The notes under the pieces: model-generated | Databases searched by the model: none | Seen by the model: only the letters and a program-made list of their open reading frames with translations | What the model was told of the DNA's origin: nothing | Translations under genes and position numbers: made by a program | NCBI GenBank assembly: GCA_015039315.1 | Contig: WIDE01000039.1 | Span: 214,876 to 278,875 of the forward strand | Length of the DNA: 64,000 bases | Direction of reading: 5' to 3' | Origin: Clavulina sp. PMI_390 | Taxonomy: Eukaryota > Basidiomycota > Agaricomycetes > Cantharellales > Hydnaceae | Shown here: positions 24,262 to 35,178 of the stretch, piece after piece | Position numbering within the stretch: position 1 is the stretch's first letter | Layout: every line of letters begins with the position of its first letter

Positions 24262-25570
24262 TTGGATTGCCTTTGAGAGGTAACTCCCTGGATACCCCCC
24301 ACCATGTCGTTGGATTCTCTTGTTGTTTTCTTTCCTCTGGGTTCTTCAGGCTTGTGGATGTTTCGGTTTCTACTTTTGTTTTCCAGTCGTTATGTGCTCG
24401 GTTGTTCACTGGCTTGATCGCGTCGGACGTGTCGACTGGTGCGATGGCGTCTGGTGCTAGTTAGATCAACCAAACTTCCATGCGGTCCTCCTATCTTCGT
24501 CTCATTGCGCCACCTTATACAGTACGTACCCCCGCGAGACCCTCTCAGTTGTTCTATGTCCTCTGCCCCTAGCATGCGAGTCTATCACTTTGGCCTACTA
24601 TGTCATGGCTCTTGCTGTGGAACTATAGCTCTACTTCCCTCGTAACGTATTCCTTTGTCGCTTTAATACCCTTACCCCTACTCCTCGCCGTCTATCTGTT
24701 CGACCTTCCTCCTTCCCTTGATGTATGTTCCTTTGCTTCCACTACTGGATATAGGTACTCTGTCTGTCTGTTCAGCCTCCCCTAATAGACTTTCCGTACA
24801 TAACAAAGCTGGTGAAGCTAGAAGAGTGGCACAGACTATCTGAGAGCTGATATAAGGCCCAAGGAGGGCTGGGACGCAGATTGTCGTATAAAGCGATTTT
24901 TCCCACGTTGGAGTGTTGCGAGGAGGGCCTCGGTCTTCCAGAACTGCCCATCATGAGGGAGTCCTACAACCACCAGCACCCTGGCTTCTCGACGAGAACG
25001 TGGCTAAGCAAGCAAATCGAAATTAAGCCTGTACCACCGCCCTTGGCCAATTCGCACATAGAACAATCAATTCCGGTAGCGGACACAGCAGATTAATCGA
25101 AGCGGCATGGGCAATTGCTAATGGTCGCGAAGTCCTCCAGGGGCTTCGGCATTTGCCCTTCGTTCAACAAAACTATAACGTTTGTGCAACGAAGGTGGTT
25201 GGAAAGACAAAGCGAATCTGGAACCAACCATTCGTCCCTCTTACACTGGTCCTCGAAACGTTAGCACCAAATCCCAGAACCTCTTAGGCTCCAAATGGTT
25301 TTGGAAGTTTTCGAATAAACACCCAGTCCTGTCTCCTCATCATTTTTTTATCGCTGCCTCATCAAGCTTGGTCTGCCTATGTCAATTGAGGGACACTAAT
25401 CACCAATTTCGGTATATTTGCACCGATTTGCAATCATAGTCGCAACCAATACCTCGGTGTTATCTAACGCTCCCCCTCAGGCATGCTCCACACCTAGAGC
25501 GTCGCCCTGGCCTTGATTTTACGGACCTTTGACCGGTTTATGATCTTTATCCATCAACCAGCCGCTCACA
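24262..25570. other. Intergenic region, 1.3 kb
   Basis: Several short frames occur on both strands, but none gives a coherent spliced product or known motif. The last 60 bp before 25571 form the likely leader of the next gene. Nothing else is seen. Confidence 0.4.
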
Positions 25571-26685
25571 ATGGCTGGTTTCCTCAGCCTGTTGAGAAGC
25601 ATCCCAACCTCGATTGACCCACCCGAGGACCCCACAGATTTCGCCCTGTATCTATCCAAGGTCATCAGCAATGAGATCTTCTTTCGCGCCGTCCTAAGAC
25701 TGGGAGGTCCTCACAGGCTAAACTCGGTTTTCATCAAGGTTACTTGCTTCCTCGTGTTGCTTCAATTTGCTCACCTTTGCTTTTCAGGCCTTGGATTCGG
25801 AGGAAACAAAACCAGAACTGAAGCCCCATATCGTCAATCGCCTCAGAACCATTTTGGCCGAATTCCCGGAGATATGCTTCAATTACGGCCACTCCGATGG
25901 TACAGATCTAGAAATCGGTAGGGTTGAAGAAGAAAAGCCCAATGTTTCCATCTTTCGTGGCACAAGGACTACTGTTCGAGCTGAGCGTCTACCCAGCCGC
26001 GAGACAGTCACCTGGCACGTGTGGAGTAACTCTGAACGAAGTCCATCCATAATTCAGGTGAGACTTTGAAAAGCTTTCTCATCATCCTTACTCAGCCAGC
26101 TTTTGAGATAGGTCGTAAAACAAAACATGCTCAGACTTCTATTTGCTGTGAACCACTCTTGTATCATGACGATCGATAGTGTGTATCAGCCGAAACAATC
26201 AGCTACCACCCTATACGCCGTCTCTCCGGATACTGGTCGTTCTGTTATTGATTGCCTCAAGCAGTTATCACCATCAGAACGACCATATGTTTGGATGAAG
26301 ATCGTAAGCTTCGTGCTCCACCTTATGCGAACTGTGATGAGTCTAACGCCCTCGGGCGCACCTACAGGCTTCCTCTATTGCGTCGGCAATTCAATATCTC
26401 CACTCATTCCCATTATATCTGCCTCATGGTGATATCAACTCTGTAAGTCATAAGGCTACACATGGTCAAGTGATCTCTTCGAACCTTAGCTAATCTTGGG
26501 GGTAGAGGACCATATGCATTGAAAATAATGGCAATGTGAAGCTTGTTGACCTTGGTCTAGCTCGCACGCTGGATGACCTTAAAGCCTTCCAAGAGATGCA
26601 GCGGACCCCACCATCTCCAATTTCGTCGCAAGACCTCCTGAAACTGAATGGCTCTCGCCGACGGAACGAACGGTTCATCAAGTAA
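25571..26685 (+). CDS. Truncated TKL-type pseudokinase
   Basis: Five exons join in phase 0: 25571-25738, 25788-26057, 26112-26303, 26368-26442 and 26506-26685 (294 aa). After an N-terminal helical part, a weak kinase N-lobe can be followed (VSIFRGTRTTVRAE; VVKQNMLRLLFAVNHSCIM). Exon 4 gives the helix-E and catalytic-loop region (IASAIQYLHS, PHGDINSRTI), and exon 5 the equivalent of DFG as VDLGLA. Compared with HRDLKxxN, the Asp is kept but the catalytic Lys is Asn and the metal-binding Asn is Thr; DFG is DLG. The frame ends soon after, with no C-lobe. A shift of one base would instead read TISNFVARPPETEWLSPT, which resembles the P+1 / APE region, and run to a stop near 26749. So this is either a short pseudokinase or a frameshifted remnant. 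Confidence 0.55.
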
Positions 26686-26769
26686 TGTCGGCCGCTATTA
26701 CTGCTGCCATTTGTAGATGCTTAGCTGCATTCCTGATTTTCAAGGGATAAACGAGACTTCGGTCTCACT

Positions 26770-29121
26770 ATGCTTCAATTTATTCGACTTGATGACGAGA
26801 AAGTGCGACTAGGTGATATGCTTTCCCTCTCACTTCGCAATGTTGACGGGTGGTCAACGCTTGCCCTGAGCTTCGCAATTAGCACCCTCCGGCCCTTCAT
26901 TGAGCTCGACCCTGAAGAAACAAGGGACTCCAATCACGACCATCCGGCTTCCCTCTTCTATGCTATCACTCGCCTCCAACAAATGTCATCCCTCCTGCTA
27001 TTACAGTCGCATGAAGTCACTTCCATGTCCGTCAATGTCCTTGACGAACGGCTATCCCTTATCTCATTCCCAGGATCTCCACCTTTCATTGAATCGATCA
27101 CAATATGCCGTTCTGCAGATGCTTTGCGGGTGAGTGCACAGTGTCACTGTATTGCGCGATCGGAAACGATAGCACGACACATCTTCTTTCTCCCCCAGTT
27201 CTATGCTCTTTTAACCATCGACTCCTGTGGAGAGCAAACCTGGGCTAGCACTCAGCGATTGCTTCATGAAGACGGAGCCTCGGATAGTGTATCCATTTGT
27301 AAAACGAAGGGCTGCCTTCATGATCCTGATGACGAGGATCTTATGACGTGTACATACGAGTCCCTCGATCTACCGCAACTGGTAAAGATCCTTCCAACCT
27401 TGGGCGGAGGAGTCTCAGGAAACGCCCCGTTCCCTCGTCCAGCGTCAGTTCGCTCCCATTCTGCCAGTATCTGGATGAGCATTCTAATCTTGGTTTTCTA
27501 TATAAGCGCGCATAATCTCGATAGCTGGTGGTATGTCATGGCGCTTCTTGCTGCCTGCAGACCGCATCGTTCTCAATGGACTGCTCCTCCAAACTCCAAG
27601 TGGGCAGCAGAAGCTATATCTGCTTTTCACAAGCCTGTCCCCCGCCTTATTGCCCAGATTGTTGCAAGAAAGGCGCACTCGCCGTCTGACCTTTTCCCCC
27701 TATCAATTACGCGGCGGTTCTCATTATCAGATTGGGTGATTCCAACTGTGTTACCTAACGAACGGCCCTGGATGTCGTCGGACCTCGCGCTTGATCGAGA
27801 TCCTGTAATGAGCGCTCGGCTGATCTTAAACGACGCCAGGTACCACTCTCTCGCACAACTCGAGTCTAATGAAAGTCACGCCCTCAACCTACTTCAAGAG
27901 GTACGTGGAATATTTCCATTCTCCAATGTCCCGAGTGCTTCGATATCCAGTGCCACTGATGCATGATGATTCATTGAGGCTCTCGACGACCCCAATGAAA
28001 GCCTCAGAGGCGACCGTCCGAGAGCATTGGGTTTACTTCAAAAGATTGCGTCTCACTCAGGCAAACTACCTGACTGTGTCCGGATATTAGATATCCGTAA
28101 TCGAGTGTTTCAGGATGCAGGGGGTGAAGCAATTATTTGGAGTGTTGAGCTGGATGGTAAGAAGGCCATTGCACGGGATGCTCGACCTCCAGAAAATCAA
28201 GATTGGAGATCAGAAGACGGATTGCACATCCTTTCGGTGCGTGGGTCTGATAACTTCCAAATCATGATCCAAATGATTAGCTAAGATTTTGATAGGTGAT
28301 TCGTCGAGAGATTCTATCCCAGATTCAGATCAAACACCCGAACGTCATCTCTATACTCGGCATATCCTCCGATGATTTACACCCTCTTTCAATTATCACC
28401 CCTTTGGCTCACAACTCGAACGCACTTCAGTACTTGAAACGCTTGGACCAAGACCGTCGGGCCGGTGCGATGCTTGATATCGTAAGCGCTGTCCATAACC
28501 TCCGATAGCATTCTCGGAGTATTTGCTGAGAACAGATATATAGGTTACCAATATTGCCTCCGCGCTAGATCATCTCCACGGATTCCGTCCTGAAATCGTC
28601 CATGGCGATCTACATGGGGTTAGCATTCCAATTCACGTTTGAGCCAGCAGTTTCTGATTGAAATGTCGAAGCGTAACATCTTAGTAGACGCGGAGGGCAA
28701 TGGGTTACTGTGCGACTTTGGCCTCTCACGCATCAAGCATGAGCAGACCCGCACTGAGACCAAGATCGCGGAAGGTGGGAAGTACCGTTATCTTGCACCC
28801 GAACTGCTGGCACCCCATGCGCTCAAGTTCCGTACGACGCCTGCATCAGACTGCTATGCATTCGCAATGACGATCCTTGAATTGGGGACCGTCCAAAGGC
28901 CATTCGTGGAGTTCCTAGAAGAGCGAGCAGCGTTTAACGCTGCAGAAAGAGGGATCAGACCGGGGAAGCCACTGGCTAAGGTGTTTGGTTCACTTGGTCA
29001 TCACGCTGTCGATCTGCTGTGGGCCCTGTTGACAGAGATGTGGGATCATGACCCTACCAGACGCCCAAGCATGCATGTAGTGAATTGTCGTTTAGTTGAA
29101 GTTTTCTGCACACTTCGGTAG
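26770..29121 (+). CDS. TKL-type protein kinase with unknown N-terminal region
   Basis: Six exons keep phase 0: 26770-27129, 27199-27900, 27979-28236, 28296-28481, 28544-28618 and 28672-29121 (676 aa). Residues 1 to about 360 match nothing I know. The kinase domain fills the last 300 residues: EILSQIQIKHPNVISILGI (helix C to beta 4), HSNALQYLKRLDQ-type hinge region, IASALDHLHG, catalytic loop VHGDLHGRNILVD, LLCDFGLSRI, YRYLAPEL (P+1), ASDCYAFAMTILEL, DHDPTRRPSM. The HGDLHG..N catalytic loop and serine/threonine-selective or dual-specificity TKL style are common in expanded kinase sets of Agaricomycetes. At the beta-3 position expected for VAIK the sequence reads KKAIARD, so the ATP-contacting Lys may be Arg. 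It directly follows a degenerate relative, suggesting tandem duplication. Confidence 0.75.
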
Positions 29122-29532
29122 TGCTTTAGCATGAGCTATATGTAGTAGATCCCGAACGTGCTTATCGGCCTTGATTCAATGCCATCATCTGATCTGAATC
29201 TTCATTGTAACATGACTCATGGGGCGGCTCAAACTCAGTGGTCCCTGCGTTCCGTTCGGAAGACGGGGGCAAGCCGTTCACTCCCCCTCCTCCCGTATTC
29301 CGCCATCCGTTCCCTGTCCGTTCCCAGGTATGGAACCCATTCTACAAAGCGATGATTAGGCCATCAAGACGGCACCCAGACTTACGCGTCGAGCTCTAGC
29401 GCAAGGCTGCCGAAATTTTAGATATGAATCCTTGAGCCAGCACCGACAGTATGGATGTCAACGTTGGTCGTATAAAAACGCTCAGCTGGGCGAATGCGTC
29501 TCCACATTCGACTCTGGAGTAAGCCCCTCACA
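29122..29532. other. Intergenic, promoter of aldo/keto reductase
   Basis: A TATA box (tataaaaa, 29471-29478) lies about 60 bp upstream of the ATG at 29533. The rest carries no recognisable gene. Confidence 0.5.
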
Positions 29533-31057
29533 ATGTCTACCATCCCATGGCCCAAACGTGATGTTGGGATAGTCCAAATCAACGGTATGTGGGCTAGAAA
29601 TGTTCTAGAAGCTGTTGTAATTTCCCTCGAGAAGAATTATACTAATTATGGACCTCTTGATAGCTCTGGCCCATGGAATGATGTCCATGGGTGGCAACGT
29701 TTATGGCGCTGCAGCGGCTGACGAAGAACGTTTCGAGGTATGCAAGGGTATTGAGTCTGGCTTCGAGTCACCTACCTCCGTATTGAATCGCCTATCACCC
29801 ATTAAAGGTTCTTGACCGTCTTTGGGAACTGGGGCAAACAAACTGGGATACTGCTCACATGTATGTGAGTATAAAATTACATTGTTACAATTTAGTCTCG
29901 ACGTTTCTCACTCGATAACTTTACTCTCCGTTACTTGCTTCAGGGAGATGCTGAAGAGCTGATTGGCAAATGGTTGGCAAAACATCCTGAACGCCGTCCT
30001 GAGATCTTCCTCGCCACCAAGTTTGGTGTCCAGCTAGTTCCTCATACAGCGATTCGGGGTGACCCCGAATTTGTTAAAGAGCAGCTTGCTACGTCGCTAA
30101 AACGGCTTCAGACCGATTATATTGATCTGTACTACCAACATCGCCCTGATCCTAAAACTCCGATCGAGGTCACTGTCAAGGTGCTCGCTGAATTCATCAA
30201 GTTAGTGCTCAAATTCATTCCACAAGGCTGAGGTAGTGATATCTTAATCTTAAGGGAGGGGAAGATTCGACAATATGGCCTATCAGATTCCTCAGTCACA
30301 ACGATTCGCCGTGCCCAAAAGATCCATCCCATGGCGGCGATTCAGATCGAGTACGTGGAACTCCCGCTTTTTTTTTTTTTTTTTTTTTTTGGCATTTGGA
30401 GGGGCCTGCCTAATGCGGGACTCAGAATTAACCCCTTTGCGCGTGCTGCTTTGGCCCCTGGTGGACTTGTCGAGACTGCATCCGAACTGGGAATTACGTG
30501 AGTTGTATAAACTCATCAGTGACCACCGTCTGACCAAGAACTTTGACGTCTAGCGTGTTTGCATATGCACCAAACGCTGCAGGTATGGCGGTTGGACGCT
30601 TTGTGAGTGTCACTAGATCTATTTCTTTGAAATCGCCTTGGTGTCTCTCATCTTAGACCACCAGAAATCCCCCGATGAGCTTCCTCAGGGCGATATTCGT
30701 CGAGGATTACCTCGCTATCAGCCCGAGGTCTTCCCACATGCTCTTGAGCTCTCAGAGACGTTTGCCTCTATTGGTCGGGCCCTTTCTCCGGCTGCCCCAT
30801 ACACCGCGTCTCAGGTTTGCCTGGCTTGGGTTGCTGCACAGGCTAGCAATGTCATTCCTGTGCCGGGGAGTAGCAGCGTGAAGCGTACGGAAGAGAATTG
30901 TCGAGCAGTGAATGTGTTTGGCCAGTTGGGCGAGGAGCATCTGGCGCTCATCAGGGCAGCGCTGAAGAAGACAGACGAGACAGTAGCGAAAGCCTCAAGG
31001 AGGCAACCAGGTGCTGGAGAGCTATCATTTGTTGAAACTCCAGAGTACGTGCCTTAG
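29533..31057 (+). CDS. Aldo/keto reductase
   Basis: NADPH-dependent oxidoreductase of the AKR superfamily (yakc/pyridoxal-reductase-like). Exon 1 is 29533-29584; further exons carry LAHGMMSMGG, NWDTAHMYGDAEELIG, EIFLATKFGV, LQTDYIDLYYQHRPDP, KEGKIRQYGLSD, LVETASELGITVFAYAPN and a C-terminal part with VPVPGSSSVKRTEENCRA, the cofactor phosphate-binding loop. All four catalytic residues are present: Asp and Tyr in DTAHMY, Lys in ATKFG, His in YYQHR. An intron beginning gtacgtgg at about 30350 contains a run of 23 T (30369-30391). Splicing over it to AATTAACCCC restores phase, so the run is not in coding sequence. Substrate cannot be told from sequence. Confidence 0.9.
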
Positions 31058-31317
31058 GAGGGTAGCTGAATCCTTCGTGGATTCCTGCTGAAATGTACGA
31101 AATGAAATAACCAGCAATCGATGCTCCTGAGGATTCTCTAGCCGGATCCAGTGGTATAGGGGGCGCAAACTCTAGGAGGGACCGGCTTGTGACGACAAAA
31201 TCTTGCGACATCATGCCAACTCTGGCGACAAAGCAAGTGAGCATCAATATCAAAAAAGCTTTGACTGAATTAGGCTTTATTATAATGTAAAAAGGATAGA
31301 TAGCGCTATAGGAACGT

Positions 31318-32271
31318 CTACACCCGGAAACGAAGGTATGCCATCAGCAGAGCGGCACTACCAGTGGCTATATAAGAGGATCATTTAGTCTGGGCTGTCA
31401 GGAAGTCATAGTGAAAAGATACCACGTACCAACAGTCACAAGGTACTGCAGGGTCGATTGCTAAACGAAAATGAATGATGACAAACAGATGACAAACAAG
31501 AGCGCACTGAACCGACCTTTGACGTTTCGATCGCTGTTCTCAGCCCCGAGATTTCCGTCTCTATCCTTGTATCCACCTCCCGTATCTTTATCTCCTGCAG
31601 CGCAGTCTCGTCTCGTATCCTTCCTGGAAAGGAGAAAGCAACCAAAGTCAACAGATAGCAGCCTCGGTGAGGGCCAACGAAGCAGTTCAAATGATAACAA
31701 TGGAATGCACACCCTTTTCCAAGTTTAGATCCAACCGGAATCCTGCTTGACTTCTTGTGATTTCTTCCCGCAGACGTTGCTTCAATTTGTCCACCTCAGC
31801 CATCAGCCGATCGTTCTCTGCTTTCATGAGTGCGAGGTCATTCTTCTCGACGAGCTGCATTTCGGATTTGAGTTGCGCAAAGTCTACTTTCTGGGTATAG
31901 TGGAACTGCCGGCCCGGTATTTGCGTCATAGAGGGAACCGTGTTGTACGAGGGCTGAAGACTAACCTTTTCCTGTTGTGTCTTTGATACCATATTCTGGG
32001 TCAGGTTGCGAATGCTTTCATCAATAACATCGGCAATAGCAGCCATGATGCCCTCGGACTGGGCGCGTGTCAACCCCTCGCGTTCTAGACGCTGGACAAA
32101 GTGGTGTGAATCGAAATGGTAGTCTTGTTGCCGCGAGGAGACGTGTACGAGACGTCGAGGATGAATCGAGTATGATGGATATTGTGAGTGGGGTCGCGCC
32201 TGAATCGTCTGAGTGGGGCGGTGTTGCAACAAAGGGGACGAAAGTCGAGTTTGTCCAGCTTGCAATTGCAA
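31318..32271 (-). CDS. CCDC90/MCUR1-family (DUF1640) mitochondrial coiled-coil membrane protein, copy 2
   Basis: Reads FDSHHFVQRLEREGLTRAQSE, the canonical family start, then MAAIADVIDESIRNL, a coiled coil (FAQLKSEMQLVEKNDLALMK; DRLMAEVDKLKQRLREEI), ETALQEIKIREVDTRIETEI and, after introns at about 31660 and 31420-31365, QSTLQYLVTVATGSAALLMA, the single inner-membrane helix, with stop at 31318-31320. This is the standard Fmp32/MCUR1 layout, closer to the family type than the copy at 9.1 kb. No ATG begins the first visible exon, so the 5' end is incomplete. A likely first exon with a presequence-like start (MLLRRL) begins at 32560 and would need an intron of about 280 nt. The region before FDSHH is His/Gln/Arg-rich with few acidic residues. 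Confidence 0.8.
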
Positions 32272-32586
32272 GGGTGATACTGGGCCAATGATATATAAAA
32301 TTCAGTAATAAAACATATTTCTACCTATTGTTCACTAACAGATGGAGGTTTTTGGTCTCATATCGTCGAAGAAAGGTAAATTCGTGTGGAAGGACGAGGC
32401 ACTTTGCACCTCGAGCCAAACAGGGTTCAACGAATACGGTTGCTGTTGGCTTTCCTAGATATGTGCGACAACAGGCAAGAACTGAACAAAGGTTTATCTA
32501 CCACAATTATTATTGGGCCTCAAGTGAGACAAGCCTACTACTGAGCCGCCGGAGCAACATACATAAGAATATGATCGGAGCAGAGT

Positions 32587-34890
32587 TCAACCTCCCGCCT
32601 CAATCCATTCTACAAGCCGCTTTAGCCTCCCCCTCGGTCTCCAGCCAATTTCACTGCGATACCACCCAGGCGCGATTGATCCTTTATTTTGCTCACCGGC
32701 CTCGAGCTGGCTTAGCCCGAGCGACGTGGGATCTTCACTAAATATGTTGTCCTCCCATTCCTCTCTGCGTCGTTTCCGATACGAAATTGAACCTGATGCA
32801 GGATCAGGGAGCAAAAGCTGAGGTGAAGAAGAGGGGAACTCAACGAACCCAAGGCCAAATGCTTCTGCCATACGTGCCCAGGCATCACGCAGAATCAGCC
32901 GATCATTTCCAGTTGTACGGGCAAAGGCGATGAGCGCGAGATAGACGATTGACGGGGGGATGATAGGAGGGTCTAATCCAGGGAGATGAGATGAGAGCTC
33001 TGGTGTAGCCACACTGTAGTCCGAGGGCGAGAAGGATGATGAGAAGATGGGAGATGCTGATGATGCTGAGTGTGGTGGTGAGCTTTGTGCTGATGATGAT
33101 GACGTATTCTTGGATTGGGATTGGGATGAAAGTATTTGTGTGTTCGGGATTTTATTCCGTGGATGAAGGCGTGGCACGTTCAAAAACTCATCGAAGATGA
33201 CCTCGAGGTTCTCAATCGTCCACTGCTCGTAGGAATCGGGCTCTATCACTTCTAGCCGTCGCGGGAGCGGTGGGGGAGCTGGAATAGGGATCGATTCGCT
33301 GTTAGATGAGCTAGTCTGCTTGTCCAGCCGCCGCAAGTGGGGAGTAATCAGGTGCGAGACGAGCCATGAAGCCTTCCCCTCTGTTCCAGATGATGGTGGG
33401 GATCGGATGGATTGGGAGTTGCTAGGTGCGCTCCCTTGGAAAGGGAGACTTAGAGCTGACTGACTGGACACCCCGAAGCGATTGAATCCAATAAATAAAG
33501 CACGATAGATGTGAATCGTGGTGGGAAGGTGAAAATGCCGCGATGGTAAGAAGGATCTCCGAGAGCGAGAGGTCTTGGAGGTAGAGTGGGGAGGGGAAGA
33601 CACGCCAAGTTGTGCATCTACAAATTCACGAAATACAGTGATGGCGTTCAGGAAGTCACCGTGATATGCGAGGCATTGGAGGAGAGATCGGAAGGTGATC
33701 TGGTCCGGGGTGATGGAGGAGAGGATGGAAGGGATATTGGGGACGGAGAATATTGTGCGGGAAGCGGATGGTGATAAAGTAGAATTCTCCATTCCTGATG
33801 AAGGACGGAGATTTGGTTCCCAGGTTCGTGGCTCTGCGGTAGGACCAGCAGGTGTGGGCGAGTGAGGCTGATAGTGACGCATTCGGTCATATATTTCTCG
33901 CGCGACATCCAACTGTCCGCTACGACCATAAGCCCAGATGAGAGCATTGGTGCCATCCACTCCTAGCCCTTCCTCCCACTCGAGGAGCTGCAGGACATGG
34001 CTGGGTACGTCCTGCATACGCCCAGAGCGCCCAGAGTGGGTGAGCATAATGAGCCTAGTTATTCGGTCTGGTTTGATAGCTTGTCCATGCGTGCGCATGA
34101 AGTCGAGTGTCCGACGGAAGGTCCGTACGGAGCCAGTGCGCGAGGCGATAGCAAGGAGCGTGTTGAAGGAGACAATGTCTAAATTCCGACTCGAAGTCTC
34201 GGGGGGACCTTGGCTCTGCCTTGAGAAGGAGTCGGCCATCATGTCATATGCGGAGCCCAATGCTGCCTCATAGTCACCAACGGTGGTACGCCGAAAGCCA
34301 GAGCCAGCAGCGTGAATGAGAACGTTCCACTCCCATTGGTGGATTATGCACGCGTTGGAACTCATCTCGGATAAGACAGAAAGCAACCGGAGAAAAGTCT
34401 TGCGATTGCGCGGAGAGGAGGTTGCAAGGGCTGCCACGATGGAATGGAGAAGCCGCGGAGGAATAAGAGCAGAACCGATGGGATGGTTGTGGACGATTTC
34501 TTGGTAGGTATTCCACATTCGCTGAACGTCCTTATGAACTGTAGCGTGGTATAGAGTAGAGATGAGCGCGACTGAAATTTCGTCAGTCTGGTACGTAGGA
34601 GGTATTCGCCTCAGAGTGGCGAGGAGCCTCCGCTCCCTTTTTGTTGCCTGCTTTGACGTCTGAGGGTCCTGGAGGGTGCGACGGGGTTTTGTTTTAGGCG
34701 TAATGGGCGAATCACTCATCTTTCCGATTGGGGCTGAGGTCTAAGCACAGACGCATAAGACGCGTTAGGCTGTTGAGTTCAAAGAGCTTACCGAGGGAGA
34801 GGTCACATAGACTGGCTTGTATGTGTCATGAGAGTTATTTCTATGTGAGTGTGCGGATGATGCCATGCGAGGGCTCCGGAGACGGTGCAT
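32587..34890 (-). CDS. Pentatricopeptide-repeat (PPR) protein, probably mitochondrial
   Basis: A 51-nt intron (34741-34791) joins a short first exon starting at 34890 (MHRLRSPRMASSAHSHRNN, presequence-like) in phase to one long exon ending at 32587, about 750 aa in total. PPR-type helical pairs are visible: VSFNTLLAIASRTGSVRTF, DGTNALIWAYGRSGQLDVAR and ITFRSLLQCLAYHGDFLNAI, with lower-scoring units around them. Ser/Pro-rich linkers separate them, typical of fungal PPR proteins. These proteins bind organelle RNA and act in processing, stability or translation. The target cannot be predicted. The gene is divergent from NOG1, with 288 bp between ATGs. If the first exon is not used, the inner ATG at 34719 would give a protein lacking the targeting sequence. 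Confidence 0.8.
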
Positions 34891-35178
34891 GGTGCGCTGT
34901 GACCTAAAATGCCAGAACCGTGTCAGTAAAAAGGGCAGAAGGTAGCCGGAGAGCGGGAGAGCATTACAATTGATGGAATAACGTGCCGCGAGCGAAACGG
35001 CGAGAGATCATAAAAAATTAGAAGAATTCATCCGCTCCAGGTTTGTTGCAGAACGCCGTCTGTGGTGTCGAGAAATGCCTGTTCTGCTGATTCGGGACCG
35101 CCGGCGCTGGCCGGTCACCAACTGAATTGGGCCACTCAACTTTTTCACCCTCCCACCTGCCCTTCTTCGTTGAGCACA
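34891..35178. promoter_or_regulatory. Divergent promoter region PPR gene / NOG1
   Basis: 288 bp between the two ATGs. A cataaaaaatt stretch at 35009-35019 is the only TATA-like element. No other motif stands out. Confidence 0.35.

Noticed and set aside
30350..30430. Possible frameshift in the aldo/keto reductase at the poly-T run
   Set aside because: The run lies in an intron; phase is restored at INPFARAAL.
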